Source of the DNA: JASHVB01 sp035523995
GTDB lineage: Bacteria; Pseudomonadota; Alphaproteobacteria; Acetobacterales; Acetobacteraceae
NCBI GenBank assembly: GCA_035523995.1
Contig: DATKPQ010000132.1
Coordinates: 1 to 64,000 of the forward strand
Direction of reading: 5' to 3'
DNA: 64,000 bases
A program made the translations under genes and the position numbers. Shown in pieces: positions 35,182 through 43,928 of the stretch. Below the pieces are notes generated by a model. That model made no database searches and was not told the origin of the DNA. It was given only the letters and a program-made list of their open reading frames with translations. How positions within the stretch are numbered: position 1 is the first letter of the stretch; the number at the start of each line of letters is the position of its first letter.

Positions 35182-36027
35182 ATGAAATTGCTCCGCTACG
35201 GCCCCCCGGGTGCCGAGAAGCCCGCATTGCTCGACAAGGACGGCACTATCCGCTGCCTCTCCGCCGTGGTGCGCGACATCGACGGCTTCGCCCTGTCTGA
35301 CGCGGCCCTGAAGATGATCACCGGCATCGATCCCAACACGCTGCCCAAGGTCGATCCGAGCGTTCGCCTCGGCGCCTGCGTCGCACGGCCGGTGAACTAT
35401 GTGTGCATCGGCCTGAACTATGCCGACCACGCGGCGGAGACCGGAGCAGCGATTCCGAAAGAGCCGATCGTGTTCCTGAAGTCGCTCGGTGCGCTGTGCG
35501 GGCCGAATGATAACGTAAGGATGCCGCGCGGTTCGAAGAAGCTGGACTGGGAAGTCGAGCTCGGGATCGTCATCGGCAAGACGGCGCGCTACGTGCCGGA
35601 GAATGAATCCTTCGATCATGTCGCCGGCTATTGCGTGTGTAACGACGTCTCGGAGCGCGAATTCCAGATCGAACGCGCCGGCACCTGGGACAAAGGCAAG
35701 GGCTGCGACACGTTCGGTCCGACCGGCCCCTGGATGGTGACCAGGGACGAGGTGCCCGATCCACAGAACCTGGCCCTGTGGACCGAGGTGAACGGCAAGC
35801 GCATGCAGAACGGCAGCACCAAGACGATGATCTTCGGTGTGCGCAAGCTGGTGTCCTATGTCAGCCACTTCATCACGCTGCACGCGGGTGACGTCATTGC
35901 GACAGGCACACCGCCCGGCGTCGCCTTGGGCATGAAGCCGGAGCCGATCTTCCTGAAAGTCGGCGACACGATGAAGCTGTCGGTCGAGGGCCTCGGCGTG
36001 CAGACGCAGAAGGTGGTGGAGGCATAG
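35182..36027 (+). CDS. Fumarylacetoacetate hydrolase-family enzyme
   Basis: A 281-residue enzyme with an N-terminal small domain and the C-terminal FAH barrel: YVCIGLNYADHAAE, PIVFLKSLGALCGPND, the metal ligands in DWEVELGIVIG (Glu pair) and the Asp in YCVCNDVSERE, then ATGTPPGVALG. This set is typical of ureidoglycolate lyase/2,4-diketo-3-deoxy-L-fuconate or acylpyruvate hydrolases. AGGAG (35171-35175) lies six bases before the ATG. Substrate unknown; together with the enolase-superfamily and MFS genes it hints at sugar-acid or aromatic breakdown, but they are not in one operon. Confidence 0.85.
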   Translation: MKLLRYGPPGAEKPALLDKDGTIRCLSAVVRDIDGFALSDAALKMITGIDPNTLPKVDPSVRLGACVARPVNYVCIGLNYADHAAETGAAIPKEPIVFLKSLGALCGPNDNVRMPRGSKKLDWEVELGIVIGKTARYVPENESFDHVAGYCVCNDVSEREFQIERAGTWDKGKGCDTFGPTGPWMVTRDEVPDPQNLALWTEVNGKRMQNGSTKTMIFGVRKLVSYVSHFITLHAGDVIATGTPPGVALGMKPEPIFLKVGDTMKLSVEGLGVQTQKVVEA

Positions 36028-36231
36028 TCTTCATCTTGCTCCGGCGGCAATCCCCGCCGCCGCGAGCATCTGCTCCAGCCAGTCGAGCACTGCGCCGACA
36101 AGGGCGAGAGCCGGTGCGGGTCTGGATGCGCAGCACCCAGGCCTCGCGCTTCGGCCCCCTGACGCTTCATATCGCGCCTTTTCGCAAAGCATCCTTCGCC
36201 ATGGTGCCGAACTCCCACGTATCGTGGCGCA

Positions 36232-36756
36232 ATGTCCTTCGCCATGACCTTGCGCGTGGACGCAACAAGCGCCCGACGCATCGCGCGTTTGTGGGTGGCA
36301 CTCGATGCCGCCGGAATCGACAGCAGCCGGAACGCGCTTGGCTACCCGGCGCATGTCACTTTGGCGGTGTTTCGGGATGAGGCGCCGCGCGAGGCGCTTT
36401 GTGCGGCGCTGACCGCACTCGCGGCGGAATGGCCGGTGCTTCCCCTAACGCTTGCAGGTTTCGGCGTCTTTCCGGCACCGTCGTACATCCTGTGGCTCGC
36501 CCCTGTTCCGACCGCCGCATTGCTGGCGCGCCATGCGGCTTTGCTCGCGGCCCTGCCGGAGTTGAGCCCACATCCAGACTACGTCACCGACGCCTGGGTG
36601 CCGCATGTGACTCTGTCGGGCGCGCTGCGCGATCCCTCCGAGGCGCTGCAAGCGATTCTGCCGCTTTGGCAGCCGATGCATTGTTGGCTGGATTGCGCAG
36701 AACTGGTCCGTTTCCCGCCGGTTGACATTCTTTGTAGCCGCCAACTGCCGGTTTGA
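36232..36756 (+). CDS. 2H phosphoesterase (2'-5' RNA ligase-like)
   Basis: A 174-residue protein with the two HxT motifs that define the 2H phosphoesterase superfamily: HVTLAV near residue 42 and HVTLSG near 124. Members hydrolyse cyclic 2',3'-phosphates or join 2'-5' bonds in RNA. The ATG at 36232 is the first in frame; another at 36244 (MTLRVDAT) is as likely, as neither has a good ribosome site. It stands alone after the FAH gene with a 204-base gap. Confidence 0.75.
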   Translation: MSFAMTLRVDATSARRIARLWVALDAAGIDSSRNALGYPAHVTLAVFRDEAPREALCAALTALAAEWPVLPLTLAGFGVFPAPSYILWLAPVPTAALLARHAALLAALPELSPHPDYVTDAWVPHVTLSGALRDPSEALQAILPLWQPMHCWLDCAELVRFPPVDILCSRQLPV

Positions 36757-37100
36757 AATTCCAGGTATCTCCGTTTGAGGGGAGATCCTGGTTGCGCGTA
36801 TCAGCCTGCTATTTCTGCACCGTCAACTATGCAACTTGGTCAAAGCCAATCACGATCCGGTTCCGGCGGCAGAAGTCATTTTCCCTGCGGTTCGATGAAC
36901 GCTTCCGAGGACCCGGGCAGCGAATTCAACCAAGAGTTGCTTTTTGAGGCGACTTGCCCACGACGCATGTCAAAATGACATTAATATTCCGCATCACAAG
37001 TGGCGGATAGCGCGTGGAATCTGTCGGTAAATTTTACATCGTCCAATCCGTCGCAAGGTTATTGAAACGAAAATCCGCGGGGCGCAGCGCTTTTTCGCCG
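36757..37100. other. AT-richer upstream region of the PEP-CTERM gene
   Basis: A markedly AT-richer stretch for this genome (for example 36960-37060 with TTAATATTCCG and TAAATTTTACATCG), as expected upstream of a regulated sigma-54 promoter where an enhancer-binding activator would sit. No gene is seen and no activator site can be assigned. Confidence 0.45.
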
Positions 37101-37116
37101 TGGCCCGGGAATTGCG
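37101..37116 (+). promoter_or_regulatory. Sigma-54 (RpoN) promoter of the PEP-CTERM gene
   Basis: The sequence TGGCCCGGGAATTGCG matches the consensus TGGCAC-N5-TTGCA at ten of twelve... positions that matter most: GG at 37102-37103 (-24) and GC at 37114-37115 (-12) are exactly twelve bases apart. Transcription would begin near 37127, giving a 5' leader of about 55 bases to the GTG at 37182 with its AGGAG. PEP-CTERM genes in other bacteria are known to be under RpoN with the PrsK/PrsR system. Confidence 0.75.
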
Positions 37117-37181
37117 TATTAGCATTCCGTCAAAGCGCGCAGGCCCGGGCGCAAAGCAAGACTACAACCAGGAGATTGGTT

Positions 37182-37988
37182 GTGAGATATGATGATACGC
37201 AACCATTGGTAGTCGGCAAAGGTGCTGGCTTCGCGGCGTGCCGCCTTGCCGCCTTTGGAATCCTCGTCGGCCTTGCTGCATGCGTGCTGGCGGCCACCGC
37301 CGCGCACGCAGGACCAACGGGCCAGGCCGAACTGAAAGTCATGTCCGGTACCGCCACGGCCTCGACCGGTGTGGAAACGGTTCCGGCTGATGGGAGCCTT
37401 CTTCCGCTCAGCCTCTCGCTGACCGACTTCGACAAAACCAGCGGCAACACTGGTTGGACTTCTAATCTCGACGCCGCAGTATGGGGCCTTGGCGGTGGCA
37501 ATGGTTCCGCAGACATCTCTACCGGAGACCAGTTGTTCAGCTACATAACGACGAAGGGTTCGCTGAAGTCGCTGACCATCGAGCTCTCCGAAACCGGGCT
37601 TGAGGCCGGCAACATTGACAAGTTCCTGTTCACCCCGGCGTTTACCAGCATCTTCCAAACCCACGGGGGCGATATCCTGAATTACGCGGTGTACATCGAT
37701 CCAAACGACAACCTGTTCGGCGAGACGGATGAGATCTTTTCCGGCCACCTAACCGGAACCGGAGCCAGAGATAGTGCGTCGCCCGATCTGATCGAATATC
37801 TCGCGGCACCGTTCTCGCTAACCGAGGTGCTGACGGTGACCCTCGATCCCAGTGCGACCGGAATGTTCTCGCCGACCGTCGACGGAAGCGTCACGGTATT
37901 CACGCCGGAGCCTTCCGCGATCGCGTGTCTCGGCTCTGCGGGTTTGTTGCTCGGTCTCATTGGCAACAGGCGGCGCACGCGCCGCTGA
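37182..37988 (+). CDS. PEP-CTERM exosortase-substrate protein
   Basis: A 268-residue exported protein. A signal peptide (FGILVGLAACVLAATAAHA, cleavage after AHA at about residue 48) follows a longer N-region; a Thr/Ser/Gly-rich beta domain occupies about 50-235; the C-terminus has the sorting signal FTPEPSAIACLGSAGLLLGLIGNRRRTRR (given by parts: PEP motif, membrane helix, basic tail). Exosortase cuts at PEP and the protein goes to the cell surface or exopolysaccharide. GTG at 37182 is chosen for AGGAG at 37170-37174 and because it opens a proper signal. No exosortase gene is in the window. Confidence 0.87.
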   Translation: MRYDDTQPLVVGKGAGFAACRLAAFGILVGLAACVLAATAAHAGPTGQAELKVMSGTATASTGVETVPADGSLLPLSLSLTDFDKTSGNTGWTSNLDAAVWGLGGGNGSADISTGDQLFSYITTKGSLKSLTIELSETGLEAGNIDKFLFTPAFTSIFQTHGGDILNYAVYIDPNDNLFGETDEIFSGHLTGTGARDSASPDLIEYLAAPFSLTEVLTVTLDPSATGMFSPTVDGSVTVFTPEPSAIACLGSAGLLLGLIGNRRRTRR

Positions 37989-38126
37989 ATTAAACCCACG
38001 CCACGGCTACGGGGCGCCAAAACCCGCGCGCTCCAGTTCTTCTAAGCAGCGCGGCTGCACGGTGCCGCAAGCGGTGGCGAGGATGCCAGGGACGTCACGA
38101 TAGAAATCGCCCATGAAGGCCGTGCC

Positions 38127-40082
38127 TCAGGCAGCACGCATCTCCGCCGTAAATTTCTCTAGCTTCGCCCGCAGGTCGTCAGCTCTTCCGGTGAACTGGC
38201 TGGCGACGGTCAGAACCTGGGCGGCACCCGAACCCGTCGCACTGGCCGCCTGGGTGACGTTCTGAATATTGCCGGAGACACGCTGCGCACTGCCTGCCGC
38301 CTCCGCCGCGCCGCGCGCAATCTCCGCCGTTACCACGTTCTGCTGCGTGACCGCCTCGGTGATCGCGTGGGCGATGTTGTTGATCTCGCCGACGGCCGTC
38401 GTGACGCCTCCCAGGGCATTGATCACACCCGTCGTCACCTCCCGCATCTGCGCCACCTGGGTCGAGATCTCGTGTGTCGCCGCCGCGGTCTGGTTGGCGA
38501 GTGCCTTCACCTCACTGGCAACGACGGCGAACCCTTTGCCGGCCTCGCCTGCCCTGGCGGCCTCGATCGTGGCGTTGAGCGCGAGCAAGTTGGTCTGCTG
38601 GGCAATGGCGTCTATCAGGGCGACGACCTCCCCGATCTTCCCTGCCGCTTCGTTCAGGCCCTGGACGGCAGCCGATAGCCGATCCGTCGTTTGCGTCGCC
38701 GACCGCGCCGTTGCGTCTGCCTCGCCGACCTTCCGGTCGATCTCTCGAATCGACGCCGACAATTGCTCGGTGGCCGCAGCCATCGTCTGCACCGACCGTG
38801 ACGCTTCGTCGGAGGCCACGGCGGCAGCCGCGGCCTGCCGATCCGCGTCCTCGGCGGTGCGCGACAACAACTGCGCACTGTCCAGCAATTGTCTCGAACC
38901 TCCCAAAAAATCCTGGACAACCGAATTCACCTCGTTCGCCAGTTCTTCCTGTGCGGTGACCACGTTCCAAACCAGCATCGGCCCGGCGTATTGGCCCTCC
39001 CGGTCATTCACTGCCGAGATGTTCAGATAGATGGTCTCCGCACCCAGGCGGATCTGGGTGCGGTAGGGCAGATTCTTCGGGTTGCGCAGCAGCTCCCGGA
39101 TGCGTCCCGGGTCGCGGTGGAAGATGTCGACACTTTCACCGAGCAATCGGTCGGGGTCGCAGCTGACCAGGCCTTTCGAGGCAAGCCGCTTCAGCAGCGT
39201 CTTGGAGCCATTGTTCATATAGCTGATGGTGAATTCGGGCAGTCTGCAACCCAGCACGTTGTTCGGCAGTTGGTCGAACATCTGGCATAACTCGAAACTC
39301 CGGATCGCGACGTTCCGAAGCTCGGCCAGCGCCCGGGTCATTGCGCCGATTTCGTGTGCGTGGCCGGCGGTGTCGATCAGGATGCCGGTCTCACCCGCGG
39401 CAAGCCGCGACAGGGCATCTGTCATCGCCGCAATCGGGCGCGTGACGCTGCGTGCCAGCAGCCACGCCGTAATCGCGAGTACGGCGCCGGCAACGAGGAA
39501 TTCGAGCACCGACCACAATGCCGCCCTCCAGACTTCCGACTCTATGTCGTCGACATAAACGCCGGTCCCGACGATCCATCCCCAGGGTTCGAACCGCCGC
39601 GCAAATGAGATTTTTCTGACCGGGGCACTGCTGCCTGGTTTCGGCCAGTAATAGGCGAAAGAGCCGCTTGCCCCGTCTCGCGTCACATCCACGGCACGGC
39701 TGAATGGCGACACCCCATCGGGTCCCTTGATCGCCGCGCCATCCCTGCCGACGAGTTCCGGCTTGATCGGATGCAGCAGGATTCGTGTGGTGGCGTCATT
39801 GATCCAGAAATAGTTGTCGTCGCCGTAGCGCAGCTCCCGGATCACCGCCATCGCCGCTTGCTGCGCCGCTGCCCGGTGGAGATGGCCCGCCTGCTCCTCC
39901 GCCTGGAAATGCGCGATGATACCAATCGCCGTGTCGAGCTCATCGTGGGTGCTGCGCAGGCGCTGCGCTTCCATGTGGCGGCCAAGCGAGGCGAGGCCAA
40001 GGGTAGCGACGGCCAGGATGCACAGGAACGCGACCGCCCCGATACAATTGACGCGCGTCCGAATCGAGAGCCGATCGAGCAT
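38127..40082 (-). CDS. Methyl-accepting chemotaxis protein with Cache domain
   Basis: A 651-residue receptor: membrane helix (about 13-35), periplasmic single Cache domain (about 38-185; YGDDNYFWINDATTRILLHPIKPELVGRD is the sCache_2 signature), second helix (about 188-212), HAMP, a PAS-like segment (about 275-395) and the signalling domain with the conserved tip IAQQTNLLALNATIEAARAGEAGKGFAVVASEVKALA. It lacks a C-terminal CheR-docking pentapeptide. ATG at 40082 chosen. sCache_2 receptors sense small carboxylic acids. The che genes lie 3 kb away. Confidence 0.92.
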   Translation of the reverse strand: MLDRLSIRTRVNCIGAVAFLCILAVATLGLASLGRHMEAQRLRSTHDELDTAIGIIAHFQAEEQAGHLHRAAAQQAAMAVIRELRYGDDNYFWINDATTRILLHPIKPELVGRDGAAIKGPDGVSPFSRAVDVTRDGASGSFAYYWPKPGSSAPVRKISFARRFEPWGWIVGTGVYVDDIESEVWRAALWSVLEFLVAGAVLAITAWLLARSVTRPIAAMTDALSRLAAGETGILIDTAGHAHEIGAMTRALAELRNVAIRSFELCQMFDQLPNNVLGCRLPEFTISYMNNGSKTLLKRLASKGLVSCDPDRLLGESVDIFHRDPGRIRELLRNPKNLPYRTQIRLGAETIYLNISAVNDREGQYAGPMLVWNVVTAQEELANEVNSVVQDFLGGSRQLLDSAQLLSRTAEDADRQAAAAAVASDEASRSVQTMAAATEQLSASIREIDRKVGEADATARSATQTTDRLSAAVQGLNEAAGKIGEVVALIDAIAQQTNLLALNATIEAARAGEAGKGFAVVASEVKALANQTAAATHEISTQVAQMREVTTGVINALGGVTTAVGEINNIAHAITEAVTQQNVVTAEIARGAAEAAGSAQRVSGNIQNVTQAASATGSGAAQVLTVASQFTGRADDLRAKLEKFTAEMRAA

Positions 40083-40368
40083 GGTACGCCTCTGCGGAAT
40101 GCCGTGAGCTGCGCACGCTGACATGGATTTGTTAATGATCGAATAACACAGCTCCCGGCGGAGACGGCATCGCCGGCACCGGCCGGCACACCTGCGCCGC
40201 GCAGAGCGTGAGGCTCGTTTTTCCGCCCGTCGCAGCCATGCTCGCGAGAGACAGCATTGCCGAAGCAAAATCAGCGGCGTCAGCCCTCGCGCGCAAGCGC
40301 GCATCGCGCACTTGCCTCGCCGCCTCGCCTCTCGCAATGACAGCCAGCATGCAGAGAAGGCCGCCGCC
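40083..40368. other. Divergent promoter region between MCP and TPP enzyme
   Basis: An AT-rich tract (40125-40150) lies near the receptor start. A half copy of the dispersed repeat (CTCGCAATGACAG, about 40320-40345) ends just before the TPP gene's ribosome site. No gene is seen. Confidence 0.4.
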
Positions 40369-42012
40369 ATGCCCCGCATGACCACCGCCGAAGCCACCAT
40401 CGAACGCTTGCTGTCGCACGGCATCGACACGCTGTACGCGCTCCCCGGCGTCCACAACGACCCCCTGTTCGATGCCGCCCACCGCGCCGGAGACCGCCTG
40501 CGCGTGATCCATCCCCGCCACGAGCAAACCGCCGCCTACATGGCGCTGGGGGCAGCGCTGGTCACCGGCAAGCCGCAAGCGTTCGCCGTGGTTCCCGGAC
40601 CTGGGATTCTGAACGCGTCAGCCGCGCTGCTGACGGCCTATGGCATGGGCGCGCCAGTCATCGCCCTGGTCGGGCAGATCGCATCCTTCGCCATCGACCA
40701 GGGCCACGGCCACCTGCACGAGATCCATGACCAGCTCGGCATGCTGCGCCACATCACCCGCCACACCGCCCGCATCCGAGCTCCCCACGAGGCGCCGGCC
40801 CTGGTGGATAACGCCGTGCGCACCGCCATCAGCGGCCGCCAAGGTCCGGTCGCGCTGGAATGCGCGATCGACGTCTGGGGCCTGCCAGGAGACGTCGGAT
40901 TTCATCCGATCGTCCCGCCCAGCATCCCGCCGGTGGACGCCGCCGCGTTGCAACGTGCTGCCGAGATCCTCGGCAAGGCACAGCGCCCGCTGATCGTCGT
41001 GGGCGGAGGTGCGCTGGATGCCGGCCCGCAGGTGCAAGCGATCGCGGAGGCCTTGCAGGCCCCCGTAACCTCCTTCCGCCGCGGCAGGGGCGCGATCCCC
41101 ACCACGCATCCGCTGGCGGTATCTTTCACCGAGGGCCATGCGCTCTGGCAGCACGCCGACGCGGTCCTGGCGGTCGGCACACGACTCTACTGGCAGCAGA
41201 GCAACTGGGGCGTCGACGACGCGCTGCCGATCGTCCGCCTGGACATCGATCCCGAGGAGATCAACCGCTTCCGCCGCCCCGCCTGCGCTTTGCTCGGCGA
41301 CACCGCCACGATCCTGCGCGGCCTGCTGCCGCTGCTGCCGTCCCACACACGGGACCGCAGCGCCGAATTGGCAGCCGTCCGCGGCGCATTCGACCAGAGG
41401 CTGACCAAACTTGAACCCCAGATGGGCTTCCTGCGCGCTATCCGCGCCGCGTTGCCGAATGACGGGATCTACGTCGAGGAAGTAACGCAGATCGGCTTCG
41501 CCAGCCGCCTGGCTCTTCCGGTGCACGCGCCGCGGACCTTCCTCTCGCCCGGCTACCAGGACACGCTCGGCTGGGGTTACGGCACGGCACTTGGAGCGCA
41601 GGCCGCGGCACCCGGACGCAAGGTTGTTCTCGCCACCGGCGACGGCGGCTTCATGTACCAGGCCGCGGAACTTGCCACGGCGATGCGTCACCGGCTGCCG
41701 GTCGTGGCGGTGGTGTTCGACGATGGTGCCTTCGGCAACGTCCGCCGCATCCAACAGGAGCGTTACGGCAACCGCCTGATCGCCTGCGACCTGACCAACC
41801 CGGACTTCGTGAAGTTCGCCGAGAGCTTCGGCATGGCCGCCTTCCGCGCCGACACCCCCGCGTCGCTGGAGCAAGCCTTGCACCACGCTTTCGCGTTGAA
41901 TGCCCCGGCGCTGGTGCATGTGAAAGTCGGCGAAATGCCCAGCCCGTGGGACATGATCCTGCTCCCGCGCGTCCGAGGCTTCGCCGACGCCTGGCGCCCG
42001 GCATTGCCATGA
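40369..42012 (+). CDS. Thiamine-diphosphate enzyme, acetolactate-synthase-like
   Basis: A 547-residue ThDP enzyme with Pyr domain (YALPGVHNDPLFDAA; activating Glu52 in RHEQTAAYMA), a central domain (QRPLIVVGGGA) and the PP domain (GDGGFMYQAAELATA ... VVFDDGAFGN, the metal-diphosphate motif with Asp in the first Asn position). It belongs to the acetolactate synthase/benzoylformate decarboxylase superfamily but not clearly to a characterised branch; no small subunit is present. ATG at 40369 has GAGAAGG upstream. Its TGA overlaps the ATG of the next gene, a secreted lipoprotein. Confidence 0.8.
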   Translation: MPRMTTAEATIERLLSHGIDTLYALPGVHNDPLFDAAHRAGDRLRVIHPRHEQTAAYMALGAALVTGKPQAFAVVPGPGILNASAALLTAYGMGAPVIALVGQIASFAIDQGHGHLHEIHDQLGMLRHITRHTARIRAPHEAPALVDNAVRTAISGRQGPVALECAIDVWGLPGDVGFHPIVPPSIPPVDAAALQRAAEILGKAQRPLIVVGGGALDAGPQVQAIAEALQAPVTSFRRGRGAIPTTHPLAVSFTEGHALWQHADAVLAVGTRLYWQQSNWGVDDALPIVRLDIDPEEINRFRRPACALLGDTATILRGLLPLLPSHTRDRSAELAAVRGAFDQRLTKLEPQMGFLRAIRAALPNDGIYVEEVTQIGFASRLALPVHAPRTFLSPGYQDTLGWGYGTALGAQAAAPGRKVVLATGDGGFMYQAAELATAMRHRLPVVAVVFDDGAFGNVRRIQQERYGNRLIACDLTNPDFVKFAESFGMAAFRADTPASLEQALHHAFALNAPALVHVKVGEMPSPWDMILLPRVRGFADAWRPALP

Positions 42013-43010
42013 ACCGGTTGCTCCGCCTTCTCCCATTGCCGTCGCTGCTGCTTGTGCTGGCGGTCGTCTCATGCGGGCCGGTCCAGATCGGCCGCGGCGT
42101 CGGCGGATCGCCCGCCTGGGTGGTTGCACCGAACGGCCAGACGTTTTCAATCGGCCCCGGCAATCGCACGCTGGAGGTCGGCCTGACCCGCCTGATCCGC
42201 CTGCCGAGCCAGGCAGCGGCCTATGCGCGCGACGGCAACACCGTGCTGATCGATCCCGGCACCTATGACGATTGCGCGATATGGACCGCCAACAACCTGA
42301 CCGTCGCCGCCCGCGGCCCGGGTGTGGTGTTTTCCGGCAAGACCTGCGCTGGCAAGGCGATCTTTGTCATCGACGGCAACGACGTGACGGTGCGTGGCAT
42401 CACGTTCATGCACGCCCAGGTGCCCGCCCATAATGGCGCCGGCATCCGCGCCGAGGGCACCAACCTGACCCTCGAAAACGACCGTTTCATCGACAACGAA
42501 GAAGGCATCCTTGCCGGGTCCAACCCAAGCAGCACGATGCGGATCGCCAACAGCGAGTTCCGCGGCAACGGCACATGCGTCGCGGCCTGTGCGCACGGCT
42601 TGTATGTCGGCAGGATCGCGTTGCTGGACGTCGAGAACTCGCACTTCACCGACACGCATGTCGGCCACGACATCAAGTCGCGCGCGCTGCGCACGGTGCT
42701 GCGCGGCAACGACATCTCCGACGGTCCGACCGGGAATTCCAGTTATCTGGTCGACATCCCGAACGGCGGCGACTTGCTCATAGAGCATAACATGCTGAGC
42801 AAAGGACCGCGCACCGACAACGACAGCACCGCGATCGCGATCGGCGAGGAGGGCGCAAGCAATCCCTCTCATTCCCTGGTGATCCGCGACAACACCTTCA
42901 CCAACCTGCTGCCAAAATCCACCGCCTTCGTCACCAACCGCACGGAAACGCCAGTGCAGCTAATTGGAAACAAGTTTGTCGGCCAGGTCGTGCCGTTGGT
43001 CGGAAAATGA
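42009..43010 (+). CDS. Lipoprotein with right-handed parallel beta-helix
   Basis: The 333-residue protein has a lipoprotein signal (LLLVLAVVSC, Cys about 22), then repeated short strands (NVTVRGITF-like pattern: NDVTVRGITFMHAQ, TNLTLENDRFIDNEEG, MRIANSEFRGNG, ALLDVENSHFTDTHVG, LRTVLRGNDIS, LLIEHNMLS) of the right-handed parallel beta-helix fold used by pectate lyases and adhesins. No catalytic triad can be assigned. Its ATG overlaps the TGA of the TPP enzyme (ATGA), so it is translationally coupled to a cytosolic enzyme, which is unusual. Confidence 0.82.
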   Translation: MNRLLRLLPLPSLLLVLAVVSCGPVQIGRGVGGSPAWVVAPNGQTFSIGPGNRTLEVGLTRLIRLPSQAAAYARDGNTVLIDPGTYDDCAIWTANNLTVAARGPGVVFSGKTCAGKAIFVIDGNDVTVRGITFMHAQVPAHNGAGIRAEGTNLTLENDRFIDNEEGILAGSNPSSTMRIANSEFRGNGTCVAACAHGLYVGRIALLDVENSHFTDTHVGHDIKSRALRTVLRGNDISDGPTGNSSYLVDIPNGGDLLIEHNMLSKGPRTDNDSTAIAIGEEGASNPSHSLVIRDNTFTNLLPKSTAFVTNRTETPVQLIGNKFVGQVVPLVGK

Positions 43011-43076
43011 ACTCGGCACAGATGCATGTTGCAATGACATGCTTCCGCGCGTGCTACGCTTCGCTCGATCCGCGCT

Positions 43077-43928
43077 TTAGCGGCTCACCGCCGCCTCGCG
43101 GCCGACGTTGCACAGCCCATACACCCCCCGCTCCGATGGCAACGGTGCGAAGCGCGTCGTCAGCCCCAGCACGGTCTCCGCGCCGCCAAGATACAGCATC
43201 CCGTCGGGCGCCATCTGTCCGGCAATCGCCTCCAGCGCGCGCGACTTGGTCGCCTGGTCGAAATAGATCAGCACGTTGCGGCAGAACACAATGTCGAACC
43301 GGCCCAGCGGACGCAGGTCCCCTAACAAATTCCACTCCCGCCATTGCACCATCCCCCGCAGTGTCTCGCTGATTCGCCAGCCTGCGTCATCCCGCTTGAA
43401 ATAGCGCATCAGCATCTGCACCGGCAGGCCGCGCTGGACCTCGAACTGCGTATAAAGCCCGTCGCGCGCACGCGCCAACTGGTCACGCGCAATATCGGTG
43501 CCGACGATTTCCGCCCGGCGGTCGCCGACCGTTGCGCGATTCTCCGTCAGGATCATCGCCAGCGAATACGCTTCCTGGCCCGACGACGCGGCCGCCGACC
43601 AGATCCGCAGCGGCGTGCCCGCCGGCCGCGCCGCCAGCATCCGCGGCAGGGCCTGGGTGCGGAAATGCTGGAACGGCTTATCGTCGCGGAAGAAGAAGCT
43701 CTCATTCGTGGTCATGGCTTCGACCACGTCGCGCGCCACCGCCTCGGCGCTGCGGCCTCGCAGCTTCTCCGCCAGGTCGTTCAGGTCACGCAACTTCTCG
43801 CGCTTCAAAATCGGCGCCAGCCGCGTTTCCAGCAGATACGTCTTATCCGGCCCGATCACGAGGCCCGAGCGGCTTTTCAGCAGCTCGGCCAGCGTTCCGA
43901 ACGCACCAGGGGAGAGTGCGGCACTCAT
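43077..43928 (-). CDS. cheR: Chemotaxis protein methyltransferase CheR
   Basis: A 283-residue SAM-dependent methyltransferase that methylates receptor glutamates. It has the N-terminal helical CheR_N domain, the catalytic TTNESFFFRDDKPFQHF, the SAM site RIWSAAASSGQEAYSLAM and the later motif FDIVFCRNVLIYFD. The ATG at 43928 overlaps the TGA of cheB (ATGA). It is the last gene of the che run. Confidence 0.95.
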   Translation of the reverse strand: MSAALSPGAFGTLAELLKSRSGLVIGPDKTYLLETRLAPILKREKLRDLNDLAEKLRGRSAEAVARDVVEAMTTNESFFFRDDKPFQHFRTQALPRMLAARPAGTPLRIWSAAASSGQEAYSLAMILTENRATVGDRRAEIVGTDIARDQLARARDGLYTQFEVQRGLPVQMLMRYFKRDDAGWRISETLRGMVQWREWNLLGDLRPLGRFDIVFCRNVLIYFDQATKSRALEAIAGQMAPDGMLYLGGAETVLGLTTRFAPLPSERGVYGLCNVGREAAVSR

